This document shows positions 10,909-21,263 of a DNA stretch of 64,000 nucleotides, one piece after another. Position 1 is the first letter of the stretch. Each line of letters starts with the position of its first letter. Both the position numbers and the translations under genes were made by a program. Source of the stretch: Schizochytrium sp. TIO01 (lineage: Eukaryota; Sar; Bigyra; Thraustochytrida; Thraustochytriidae); the NCBI GenBank assembly GCA_004764695.1, contig SMSO01000031.1, forward strand, positions 4,821,048 through 4,885,047. The letters are read 5' to 3'. The notes beneath the pieces are model-generated. The model did no database searches, was not told the origin of the DNA, and saw only the letters and a list, made by a program, of their open reading frames with translations.

Positions 10909-12078
10909 ATGGCACCCAACAATGCACTGATGAAGTCGAGTCTTGGCGAGGACAAGAAAAACCCGCCTGAGACCGACGAGGCCAACGATGGTAGCTTGAA
11001 CAACGATGGATCCTCGAGTGATGCTGCAGAATTATGCGGAGACGAATCGTCTGGACAAACCATGCGTCAACGCGATGGTATGATCACCACAGACGAGGTC
11101 CAAGGCCGTGGTGACGGCGTGAATCCCAATACTGGTGAAGTGGAAGCCGAGTGGTTTAAGGAATTACGCAGAGCGCTCGTAGCCACCATGTTTCTCACTA
11201 GACTCCCAATGCCAGAGTGGGTTGATCATAACCCACGGGATCTCGTGCCTGGCATGATGTACTTTCCTATCATTGGCTCAATCGTTGGCATCTGGTGTGG
11301 ACTCTGGTATGAGGCTTTAGTGCAGGTGTGGAGCCCGCTGGTTGCGGCTTGTGCGTCCACGCTCGCTGGCGTGTGGGTAAGTGGATGCTTCCATGAGGAT
11401 GGCCTCATGGATACCACGGATGCATTCGGCGGTGGCTGGACACGGGACCAGATCCTGCGTATCATGAAAGATTCTCGATGTGGTACATATGCTGTAGTTG
11501 TTATGAACTTGTTCATGCTCACTAAGACCAACTCGTTGGCCTATCTTGGTTCTGGGGAGAAGGGCATTCTCACCGTTCAACAAGCTCTCATCATTGCTCA
11601 TTCGTGCTCGCGGTTAACTGCTGTCTGGCAAGTTAATCTTTTTGAATATGTTCATGATGAGGGCGACGACAAGGGTTTATTGTACAATACCTACGCTGGC
11701 TGTCTCCGCCTCGGTCTTTTGACTTGGTCTCGTGTGGCCATTGCCACGGCATATACCCTCGCACTCATTGTCATGCTCTTGCCTGTGACAAAGGTTATTG
11801 CTGTTTGCGTAGTTGTAGCCATAATGACGGTCGCCTCGGGAGTGTATGCGACTTCGATTATTGGTGGCATTATTGGAGATTTCTGTGGTGCTGTCATCCT
11901 TCTCACTGAGGGCCTTGTATACCTTATTCTTGCTGCGGATCTGGACGCCATTCCTCTGGATGCTTGGAAACCTTGGTTGCGCCTTGTGTTGTTTTGTGGT
12001 ATCCCAGCATACTTTATGCCTGGTGTCGCTGGTTTTCTCGCGCGTCAGACTAGTAAACAAGCATGCCACACTGATTAG
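10909..12078 (+). CDS. cobS: CobS, adenosylcobinamide-GDP ribazoletransferase (cobalamin synthase)
   Basis: CobS joins adenosylcobinamide-GDP to alpha-ribazole (or its phosphate), the last assembly step of the nucleotide loop, and is a polytopic membrane enzyme. The family region begins near residue 83 with FKELRRAL, then FLTRLPMPEW (95-104). The diagnostic HEDGLMDTTDAFGGG is at 162-176, the acidic motif thought to bind Mg2+ and substrate. IMKDSRCGTYA follows at 185-195 and the C-terminal GGIIGDFCGA at 319-328. Hydrophobic segments fill about 110-160, 195-210, 270-345 and 355-377. The first 80 residues are an acidic, low-complexity extension absent from bacterial CobS (usually about 250 residues). 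Start ATG, stop TAG, single exon. Its partner cobT is the divergent neighbour. Confidence 0.95.
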   Translation: MAPNNALMKSSLGEDKKNPPETDEANDGSLNNDGSSSDAAELCGDESSGQTMRQRDGMITTDEVQGRGDGVNPNTGEVEAEWFKELRRALVATMFLTRLPMPEWVDHNPRDLVPGMMYFPIIGSIVGIWCGLWYEALVQVWSPLVAACASTLAGVWVSGCFHEDGLMDTTDAFGGGWTRDQILRIMKDSRCGTYAVVVMNLFMLTKTNSLAYLGSGEKGILTVQQALIIAHSCSRLTAVWQVNLFEYVHDEGDDKGLLYNTYAGCLRLGLLTWSRVAIATAYTLALIVMLLPVTKVIAVCVVVAIMTVASGVYATSIIGGIIGDFCGAVILLTEGLVYLILAADLDAIPLDAWKPWLRLVLFCGIPAYFMPGVAGFLARQTSKQACHTD

Positions 12079-12570
12079 CAATCCTTCTTTTCTTTGGCGC
12101 ATCTTGAAGAGAGCTCTTTGCTTCTGTTTCTTGAGCATATGTCACCTTTCCGTTCTTTCTCCTCATGTGTAAGCACTATTCATATATCATTATTTTAAAT
12201 ATTTGTCAATGTTGCAGAAGCACATCACAATCACACCAGAAAGTACCATGATTTGTGTAGTCTCTCTAGTTTTAAAATCAAGATTAGAATAATATGCTAT
12301 AATGCTGGTTCTTGAAAAGATCAATCAGGTTGCGAGAGAATCCATAAATAAACGAGACATGGACACCTAGTGTGCCATGTTTCTCTTAAAGCCATATGGC
12401 GATTGCTATTATTTTCCTGCTTGTAACCCAACGTGTGAATTCTATGGCACTTGTTTTTTTTTTTTGGGGGGGGGGGTTGTATTTAATATCACTTTCACAG
12501 CACGCCCCATCTTCATAATGGCTATGCCAAACACTAGTATTTATCTTCGCCAAGTATCCTGACTACGTAT
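12079..12570. other. intergenic region between convergent genes
   Basis: Holds the 3' ends of cobS (+) and the ankyrin/PH/IQ gene (-). Its one visible feature is the T12-G11 tract at 12454-12476. No gene is seen. Confidence 0.5.
12454..12476. repeat. T12-G11 homopolymer block
   Basis: Twelve T followed directly by eleven G, lying between the 3' ends of two convergent genes. Confidence 0.85.
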
Positions 12571-14400
12571 TTATCTGCTGCGCGAATAAACACAATTACC
12601 CTCTCGAAGGCGAGCTGTAGAGCGAATTGCTAGAAATGTTCGAACACGAGTTTGAATTACGAGTGCGGCAAGGTTTTCTCTTGGTAGTACACTGCGGAGG
12701 AAGTTGACCCATGTATCTGCTTGGGATCTAGAATCAGTAGCAAAGTATTTTGTATCATGAAAGTCATCAATTGTGCGAATAAAAAATTCACACCATTCAG
12801 TTGGCGAATCATTACCAGAGCGGATTCTTACATCGAGCAGTTTATTGAAAGGGATAAATTGCTTTGCTTGGGATCCTGGGGCTGGGTCTGAGTCCCGCCA
12901 ATAGGCTAAACCTCCAAGTTCTCTGCTTGCTTCTACCAGGCGTGGTTTATACGCGAGTTTTACACGAACCTTACTCATAGCTAGACCAGTAATTAGTGAT
13001 AACGGGCTTTTACTTACTTGCATCCGCAAAACTGCCCTCAACGCAGTTTTATCTGACAGAACAGGTCGAAAATTCGGCAGACTTTCCTCGTATAATGCTT
13101 GGAGATCGGCGGAAGAAGTCATCTCGCTTAGAACCCGAGTGAGTTGCGAACCCGAAGAGTGACGATCAGCATTCCCCTTGCTGCTACTGCCTGTACTGAG
13201 CGTACTACTACTGAATTTTACCAAACGACGAACACGATTAAAAGATTTGTGTCTGGATAGCCTAGACGACGGGGATACTGGACTTAAGGGTGGAGAAGGA
13301 GACGAAACACTGGTCGATGATTCGTGTTGAAGCAACGATAATTCGGTGGCGGCTCTTTGCAAACGAATCTGCATTTCACCTCTTGGTCCTAACACAAGAC
13401 GGTGTGCTTGTTCGCGCCGAACTCGTGCACGGGCAGCAACTTGACGACCTGCAAAACCTCGCCAAACTGCCTGAATGGTTGCTGCCGGAAGAACCTTGTG
13501 TTGAAGTGCCAAGATGTTTATAGTACTGACTTGATGGCGCCCCCCATCCAGGGAAACAAACAGAAAGCTTATTCTTCTAATCTTTTCTTGGTTAGGTTGA
13601 GCTTCATGGTATATATCTACACGCATATGCTCTCGATAAGTTTTCTGTACGCGGATACTAACAATAGAACTTGACAGTAAATAGGTAAAGAGACTTTGGG
13701 CCGATGCATTACTCCAAACAGAAAGTGCTGCAATATTTTGGTTTACGCTCATGTACTTTGTACTCCATTTGCGGGATCCCCAGCGCCTGCCTGGATCTAG
13801 CATACGGACTTGCACGGTTTTAGAGAGCGTCATTCGCATGATATTTTCTATAACAAACGGTTCTTGTGGCCACTTCAGAAGTACATGCACCATGCTAGCA
13901 CAGTTGAGCCCCCCGTGCATGGCCACATCAAGAGCTTGCTGTTGCCGCACAGTCTTCATTGTCGGGTTTGCGCCATGACTGAGAAGAAATTGAACGAGGC
14001 TAATATTTTGCCCTCGACATGCCCAGTGCAGCGCTGAGTAGCCCATTGCTCGGTCCGTAGCATTAATTTGAGCACCATAATCCAAAAGGACCCGGACCAC
14101 TTGAGTTTGTGCAATGTGGTCCGCATTTGGTAAAGCACATGCCAAGTGCAAGAGTGAAAACCCATTAGTGACGTCAGTGTCAGCGAGACTCTGGCCTGAC
14201 CTGCCTCCATGACCTACTTCGTCACTGCAGGTTCCACCAGGCCTCTCCACCTCGGCCAGAATTTTCTGAAGTTCCTCATAATCGCAGCAAGCCACCGCCA
14301 CCTCAGCAGCTTTTCGTGAGGCCAGTGCATGTGGCGTGGGCCATCGCTCGCCTCTGCAGTCTGCTGACGATGGTAGTCTCAAACTTTGCTCGCTCTTCAC
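12571..14400 (-). CDS. ankyrin-repeat protein with two PH-like domains and IQ motifs (5' end unresolved)
   Basis: The open frame codes for about 609 residues. Ankyrin repeats lie at about 78-175 (FSLLHLACAL, YSALHWACRGQN). A PH-like domain follows at about 200-305, starting with a GSRKWSTKYMSV strand. Then comes an IQ calmodulin-binding motif (IQAVWRGFAGRQ, 309-320), a Ser-rich linker (360-420), a second PH-like domain at about 475-575 ending in ADTWVNFLRSVL, and a last IQ-like motif (VIQTRVRTFL, 581-590). This suggests a membrane-associated, calmodulin-linked scaffold; the function is unknown. The first codon of the open frame is GTG. No in-frame ATG occurs before residue 119, inside the ankyrin region, and an in-frame stop lies at 14455-14457. 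The real start is therefore probably in an upstream exon, perhaps the ATG-led frame at 14512-14760. Stop is TAA. Confidence 0.8.
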   Translation of the reverse strand: MKSEQSLRLPSSADCRGERWPTPHALASRKAAEVAVACCDYEELQKILAEVERPGGTCSDEVGHGGRSGQSLADTDVTNGFSLLHLACALPNADHIAQTQVVRVLLDYGAQINATDRAMGYSALHWACRGQNISLVQFLLSHGANPTMKTVRQQQALDVAMHGGLNCASMVHVLLKWPQEPFVIENIMRMTLSKTVQVRMLDPGRRWGSRKWSTKYMSVNQNIAALSVWSNASAQSLFTYLLSSSIVSIRVQKTYREHMRVDIYHEAQPNQEKIRRISFLFVSLDGGRHQVSTINILALQHKVLPAATIQAVWRGFAGRQVAARARVRREQAHRLVLGPRGEMQIRLQRAATELSLLQHESSTSVSSPSPPLSPVSPSSRLSRHKSFNRVRRLVKFSSSTLSTGSSSKGNADRHSSGSQLTRVLSEMTSSADLQALYEESLPNFRPVLSDKTALRAVLRMQVSKSPLSLITGLAMSKVRVKLAYKPRLVEASRELGGLAYWRDSDPAPGSQAKQFIPFNKLLDVRIRSGNDSPTEWCEFFIRTIDDFHDTKYFATDSRSQADTWVNFLRSVLPRENLAALVIQTRVRTFLAIRSTARLREGNCVYSRSR

Positions 14401-15318
14401 AAAGTCAGCAACATGCCTAGCAATGGCTAAAGCCTTCCTAGTAGTTAACCGGAACTATTCTGCTATCTCATCCTTTCATGAGCTTTGGCGACAAACACTT
14501 CAGCAATTGGCTTAAGGGAAGAAGTATTTGGCTGTGTTTGGTATGTAAAGCGCGCAGACAGATTCGTTTGCAGGACCTTTCGAATGCTGCTCATGAGAGG
14601 TACTGATCTGGAGTGAATCTGGTTCATTGTAAAGATGGGTAGCTAAGGAGATTTTGCACAGAACACTTGGTCTTTGTGTCATTGCTGTTGCGGGGATCTG
14701 AAAAGGGGAGAGTTGACTCAGAGATGATTTGGTTGACATCTTTAAGACCTTATGAGTCATTTTCCTTTGCGCAAAGGATGAATCGTTCTAATTTTACTCA
14801 AAGAGGGTTCAAGAGATACGGTCTCGAAGCCAGTTAGTCTGGTTCCCTGCATGGTGCAAAAGTAAATTAACTCTGGCTATGGCTTCCCAAAGGAGATCAA
14901 TGTAATAGAAAGGAACTGTTATAAATGCAAACAAGACAGGTGATTGAACAAAACTGGACCATTCTCTGGATGCCGCATCGACCAATATTTCTTAAAACAC
15001 AGCGAACAGTCGAAATAGATGATTCATTAACGATTAAGTAAGAACAAAATTCAAAGAATCTAAATCTTTTTAAAAAAAGATGACAAAAGTCAAAGGATGA
15101 CGATGCGTAAGGGTCATGGGGTCAGCATGATCAAAATTAGGGGGGGGGGGGGGGTCGTAAAGGGCGTTTCTACATGCTTTGCTTCAAACACAAGCAAGCG
15201 AGGAAGGCATGAGCTTTAAGAACAACAGTGGAGCTAAATTTGTAACGCGTAATTTTCCAAATCAAAATAATGTGCAACAAATTCAAATAAAGGACATTGA
15301 ATCTATAATGGATACCTT
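14401..15318. other. region upstream of the ankyrin gene; possible first exon
   Basis: The minus-strand frame 14512-14760 begins with ATG, runs 82 codons and lies just upstream of a gene that lacks a start codon. It is a candidate first exon, with AG acceptors available between 14400 and 14457. It has no recognisable domain and the join is not proven. A 15-G run lies at 15140-15154. The remainder shows nothing. Confidence 0.3.
15140..15154. repeat. poly-G tract (15 G)
   Basis: Uninterrupted run of 15 G, about 165 bases beyond the stop codon of the minus-strand gene ending at 15319. Confidence 0.85.
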
Positions 15319-16224
15319 TCACGATGGACCTTCACCTGACGCAGGCGAGGTACTCCATATTTGCGCTGCTGCCTCGAGAGCTCGATTTTGATCCTCTGTA
15401 AGTAGTCCATAAGCCCCCCCACCAATGAGATTGCTTATGGTTTGAGCAACTTGTTGTTGATCACGTTTTGCCCAACGCTCATACTGCAGAAGGCGCTTCA
15501 GTTGCTTATCGATTGCTCGATGGGGTCGCTGAATTCCACAAAACATGGCAGCATCGCAGATGACACGAAGTTCTTGACGGATAAAAACTCGTGAGATATG
15601 CAAAAGCATGTTCAACTCCTCAGTCTTCCACCGACCTTTGCTGTAATCTGCATCTGAATCAGTCTTACGCCGTCGTTTGATCTGTTTCACGGCGGCTGCA
15701 GCAGCATCATCTTCATCTCCCATGTCAGTTGGCATTGGCACCGGAGGTAAACTCGGTGACATTCTGGTTGGCGTTCTATGAGACAAGGCATAACCAGAGG
15801 TTTCATCAAAGTCTTTTCGTTTGCTCTGAGCGTGCAACATTTGGGAGGACTGTGCCCTTATGTGCCCTCCTTGTCTGGAAGAAATGACAGTGGCAGCATT
15901 ATGTGTTATGCCACTTACGCTGCTGCTGCTGCTGCTTCGATTACTGCTGCTGCTGCTGGTGCTACTCGTACGAGAAGGCAATCTTGCAGCGGAGTTTGTA
16001 TTCTTGTACGGCGTTGGGCAATATTGCGGTTGCGGGTGTGAAGGATATGCTGCACCATGAACATGAGGCAAACCAGGTTCCGCGCTGCCACTAGCACTGG
16101 ACGATTGCTGGTACATTGTAGAGGATGACGAAGATGCAGATGACGAAGATGGGTGGGCCATGTGGATGTCTTGGCGCCTGATGAGAAGAAACCTGATCTT
16201 CTTGACGCATAGAAACTAAACTGG
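15319..16224 (-). CDS. C-terminal half of a Ser/Gln-rich nuclear-type protein with a basic helical domain
   Basis: The frame is open from about 16224; its first ATG is at 16161 and gives 280 residues. The first 90 residues are Ser-rich and low in complexity, coded partly by CTG/AGC trinucleotide runs. A basic cluster KQIKRRRK (159-166) looks like a nuclear localisation signal. It is followed by a compact domain (about 175-245) starting GRWKTEELNMLL and rich in Arg, Leu and aromatic residues. This could be a Myb/SANT- or homeodomain-like helical unit, but I cannot name the family. It most likely continues the protein coded at 16091-17374, because the composition carries on smoothly across the overlap in a frame shifted by +1. 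An intron, a sequence error or a true frameshift would all explain this. A DNA-binding role is inference. Confidence 0.6.
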
Positions 16225-17374
16225 AAGCATTACTGATGTGTCGAACAACGAGCTGAGGCTGTTCATGCTGCCCTCGCTGGGAGGACGTAAAATGCTGCGT
16301 ATGTTGTTGATAATGTCGTGGTTGCTGTTGTTGTTCAGGAGAGTATGAATAACCATAGTGAGAAGATCTATGGGAAGGATATTGTGAATGGTACGGCTGG
16401 TCTCCGGATTGTCCATGCTGATATTGATATTGTTGATTGAGTTGAGCTTGAGGGTAACGCTGCGCGGGGCTATGTTGGGGTCCGTAGCTCATTTGATGTT
16501 CTGGATAATATGACTGTTGCATTGCACTTTCAGAATGGTCTTGTGTATAATAATGGCGTACATTAGGAGACATGGGTCGAGCATGCCCATACGGACTAAT
16601 AGGTCCTTGGGTACTCGGGTGCGGATGACCGGGGGGTGGGGGATAGAAGTAGTTCGGTGATTGCGGTTGAGAGTTATATTGTGAGACTATGGGCGAATAA
16701 CCGCCTGGATAGACTGGACTAACCATTTGAGATGGGGAGTATGGGGGATACTGGTATTTGGGAGAAGCAGCGTGAACTGAGATTGGTGGGGGCCTTGGTG
16801 CTCGTTCCATTTTTGTATAAGCCCATTGCTGTCCTTGATTCCAGGGTTCTTCAGTTTGAGGTCTTGGCGCAGTAGTGCTTTTTGAGGCATGTGATGGACT
16901 TGTTTCTTGCTTGATCGAATACGAATGTGAATGTCGTGATTCATCTTCACCTCTATGTGAGGTAGCAGGAGCCGAGTCTTGTGCGCTGTCCATGGTTGTA
17001 TGGCGATCTGAGTCACTCCTATTAGCACTAGAGTTGGTCGTGTTACTTCTGCCTCTAGTAATGGCTGATGAATTTAATATGACGTCCCCTGTTGCTGAAG
17101 AGCTTCTCGTGTCTTGCTGATGTGCCTCGGAACTGAAATTTTGGCTCGCCCCGGGGCCGATCCCAGCAGAAGAATGGTATGTATATGCTGAGTGTGGTCT
17201 TGGTCTACGATAACTGGGGTTTGGTCCAGATGAAGCGCTAGTTGTAGTTGCTGACGCTCGTCGTCGCCTTGGTGGTTGTTCTGACGTTTCAAGTTGTTGA
17301 TTCTGTTGTTGCTGTCCATCGTTACTAAGATCAAACGTGAACGAGATCCAGTCAACCTCGTCTTCCTGACTCAT
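16091..17374 (-). CDS. N-terminal half of a Gln/Pro/Tyr/Ser-rich low-complexity protein
   Basis: 427 residues from ATG at 17374. It starts with an acidic, hydrophobic stretch (MSQEDEVDWISFTFDL) that resembles an activation-type motif. Then follow Ser/Thr-rich and Pro/Tyr/Gln-rich sequence with repeated YSP, QYP and HQPQ-like words, typical of disordered transcription regulators and RNA-granule proteins. From about residue 390 the frame begins to read sequence that makes better sense in the +1 frame. Its last 20 residues are a hydrophobic out-of-frame tail, so the native protein probably does not end here but enters the frame 15319-16224. A pyrimidine-rich AG that could be a splice acceptor ends at about 16178, but no matching donor could be fixed. 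Confidence 0.6.
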   Translation of the reverse strand: MSQEDEVDWISFTFDLSNDGQQQQNQQLETSEQPPRRRRASATTTSASSGPNPSYRRPRPHSAYTYHSSAGIGPGASQNFSSEAHQQDTRSSSATGDVILNSSAITRGRSNTTNSSANRSDSDRHTTMDSAQDSAPATSHRGEDESRHSHSYSIKQETSPSHASKSTTAPRPQTEEPWNQGQQWAYTKMERAPRPPPISVHAASPKYQYPPYSPSQMVSPVYPGGYSPIVSQYNSQPQSPNYFYPPPPGHPHPSTQGPISPYGHARPMSPNVRHYYTQDHSESAMQQSYYPEHQMSYGPQHSPAQRYPQAQLNQQYQYQHGQSGDQPYHSQYPSHRSSHYGYSYSPEQQQQPRHYQQHTQHFTSSQRGQHEQPQLVVRHISNASSLVSMRQEDQVSSHQAPRHPHGPPIFVICIFVILYNVPAIVQC

Positions 17375-20300
17375 GCGAAAAGACTGTGGCCTCTATGGCG
17401 GGCGAGCAGGGCGCCGCCAGTGCCTGCTGCTATGATAAATATGTATCCAGCTTGCTAAGCTTAAGATTACAGTTTTGTTCTTGACTAAATCTGACAATGA
17501 ATAAACAGCACTTCAAGGAAACTGGAATATGATGTCTTACAATGGTAAGTGTCTCTTTTTGTAGTGGAGGGAGAAAGTCTTAGCCAAGTGTGACCGATTC
17601 TAGAGGCGTTGACTGTGTTGTTTGGAGTGCCTAGTTTTTGTGGAACCTTTATCTTGAGATTAGAGAACAACAAGTTTAGTGGCCAAAGGACTAATATCGT
17701 GTTCTTCACTAGATCTTGAAAGCGCAAGTCGTATTTTCAACAACTAGAGCCCACGTGTATGAGTTTTGACCACAACGACGAGCCACAGCTGATATGCGCT
17801 TCTGTAAAAGGTGCAGTTTCGTGAAACACTAGTAACACGTCAAGATCTCGAGCAGTCTTCAACGATCGAGTCAGAAGCTACACGTAATCAGATTGAGTAT
17901 CAGTAAACGCGAGCAAGCCAGCTATCCAGCTGTCGGTGCAGGTGAGAAGGGTTCTGTATGTATGAATATATAATTAATAGTTGAGCTGACCAGGCGAGCT
18001 CGCAGCAGACCAGCTGAGCCGGGCCAGCTCGCTGGGAACGACCTTGAACCAGGACAATAGCAACAGTGCTTCACCTGAGCCTGATGCCACCTTCACCGCG
18101 TACGCTTTAGTGCGTCGCGACGGTGCCTCGAAGCGCCGACTTTGGCGCTCTGAGGTTTGGCTAATGTGTCCTTCGTTCCTGTTCTCGTTGTGGGTCTGAT
18201 CGTTATTGTCGCGCCTCCCTTTTTTGTTTTATTTTTTGGTCGAATTTTCAAAAATAAAATCCTGATCATTTTTTTTATTTAAAAAACAGTATTCCAAATT
18301 GTTACAATAATCAAAATTGGTAGCAACAAGTAATTATAAAAAAACTCAACATATATACACATATACATAAATACATAAATTTTATTTTAAAACAAAAACA
18401 CTCAGGAAAAGGGATGAGATTTATTAAACCTTTTAAAGCTAAAACATGGTAACAAACTATAACATGAATCTGATTCCAAGCGGGGGTTGAAGAGGACGGA
18501 TGGTTAGGAAGCTACTACAGAACAAACCCAAAAGAAGAGACCGTCCTTCATCTGTTTCTCTATATTCCCTGGTCTGTCTCAGCGAGGCGGGTTTTAATCT
18601 TCCGGGCACTGTTTCTATGAATGCAGTTTTGATATTGAAAGAAGGATAAAGAAAGAAGACTACCAGTACCTGCGCAGGAGAAAGAAACTTTCTTCTCCCC
18701 AATTTACATCCCTATTGCATATACAAAAACTTAAATATTTAGTAAAAGAATTACTAATTTAGTTTAAAAAAAAAGAAAAAAAGAAAAAAAGACGGGGTGG
18801 TTTATCCTCAAGCAGCCCCATTCAATTGAATTTGTTTCGAATCTCTAATGGTCTGTATAAGATACGATCTATTGTCTAATCCAAGGACCCCGACCAGTCG
18901 TCTGCAGATATATCAGCACAGCTTACCAACATACTGGGGCCTCGAACAAGAAAGCAGCAACCAACCAGAAACCAGAGAGGGCCCCAAAGTGTTCACCCGA
19001 TGGCGAAGAAGAAAAAAGAAAAGAAAAGAAAAGAGAAACCTTTACACATTAAAAATAGCCTTTCTTAGAGCAGTGACGAAAGCCTTTTTAATATTATCAA
19101 GGAAAAGAGATTATGGCAAATAACTTGCCTATGTTTAAATGCATTTGATAAAAAGTAATAATGCAAGGTAACGAAAGGAGGAGGGAAGAAAACGTAAGGC
19201 TGATAGTTTTTTTAATAACTTAAAGAGAGAATAATTTTGGAAAAGGGTATTCCCGACTAAGAACACGACGAACGAGGAAAGTCTGACAGAGAGAAAATGA
19301 ACGAAACGAGACCAAAGCAGCGTTTCAGGGTACGATTTGATCCTGTTGATCAAAGAGCTGATAAGCTCGTTGCGAAGCGGCGGCGACGGTGACTGACTGG
19401 CGACGACGCAGCACAACATTATGGGACCCTGGTCAGCTCAGGCTTAGTTAGAGCTTGCGGCCAAAGCAAGGCCCGCCTCAGACTTGCACGCAGCTGCTAA
19501 TCCTGTGTCTTTTCGTTTGTTTGTCCTTCTGTCAGACACTCCTCAGAAAACATTAATCTGATTATTGCTATTATTACGAAAGTGTAAACATTTAAACAAA
19601 TGAACTTCTGCGATGAAAAAAAACACCAAACAAGCAGGAAATAAATAATAAAAAGCAGAAGGTGAGTTTCTTTTAAAAGCGAGCAAATAAGTGAACAAAG
19701 GTAAATCGATTTTTACGAAAGAATCATTGAGAAGGAATGGTTATCGACGTGATGGTGGTCGTCAAGTCCGTGAGCCTCGGCCCACTCTGGATGGCCGGCC
19801 ATTCATGGTGTCGAAATTGTCTTCCGAGTTGATCAAAGCTGCGGCCACTGATTCATCATCAGCCTGAAGATGCGTGCGAGATGTTAAATGCTTAATCCAA
19901 GTTGAGACATGACATGGCGCACACCCTTCCATCCTCTTTGCCTAATTGTTTGAAGTGCCCTTTTTTAAATTATATATAGGAAAAGAAAAGAAAAGAAAAA
20001 AAGAAAAATCAACCTATGTTATTAAATATGTAAAAGAATGGATATTTGCTTGTTTGTTTGACATATATAGAGAATCGATGCAAAGTATATTCCTCGTCGC
20101 TCTCATCGTCTACTTCTTCTTCTTCGTTTTAATGCAGTAGTTCTTACCCATCTTTGGAGTTCCAAGGATCTCGAAAGTTCTTTGTTTCTTTTATTTTCCT
20201 AGCCGCCTGTCATTCTGTCTGTTTAAACATTTAAAAGTGATCAATCAAAATCAGCAACAAGAAGGAGCCACGACCAACTCACCTTTGTCATAATCCTTGC

Positions 20301-21263
20301 ATGCAACTATTCTGTGATGGTTTTCCAGTCCAGGATACATCTTTGCACTCCTCTCTTTGTCTGCGATGATACGTGGATGCTGATGATGTGGTTCCCTGCA
20401 AGTCTTTCCTTTGGCCTTTTCCCAATTGGATGCTTTCGTAAGCTTTCGCGCCATTCCTCGCGCTTTACGAATCGCTCTTTTTATCCATTGATCTGTTCGT
20501 TTTCAGATGAATCGTTCGTTTCCCTTTCGGGCTTTGAATCGCTTCCATTTTTCCCATCACGATATATATTTAATTCTATGGTTTCGCTTTATTTATTTAC
20601 ACATTCATTCATCTTTTAGTAAATGGTAAAAGTTGGAAAAAGAAAAGAAACGTAAAGAAGAGAGAAGAAAGAGTACAATAAAACAAACCTTCGTCGAAAG
20701 TAAGTCAGCACGCACCATTCCCCTGCTCCCTTACAAACTACTCTACTCTACAAAACAAAGCAAGCAACATCAGTATTATTCCTTCTCAAAGGGATGGAGA
20801 GATTAAGGAAAGAAACACCCAAACAGCCGAATAAGCAAACAGCAGAGCGGTCATGATCGATCTTTTCTTTTATTTTCGCCTTTCGCTTTCAATTTTATAC
20901 TTCGCTTTTCACTCTTCGCCCACTCATTCATTCTTTCACTTTTTCTTTTTTAATGCAATCAATCAATTCATCAATCGATTGTCGATGTCCACTGCGCAGC
21001 ATCCCAACCTAACCTGAATGCGCAGCTCCCGACGCGGCATGGCAGCGCAGAGCCTGGCTGGCTGGCTGGCTGGTTGGCCGGCTAGCTGACATCCAGCAGG
21101 GCCCCTCTCGCTCCACCGGTGCCTTCGCTATGTCCCGAAGCCGCCTCGGTACTCTTGCGATCTCCGCAGAAGGTCGTGCACTAATACGAACGAAGGCAAT
21201 ATGATTGGAAACTAACTGCGTCCATACAGAAGTATGAATCTAAATATGGTTCTATATATCATG

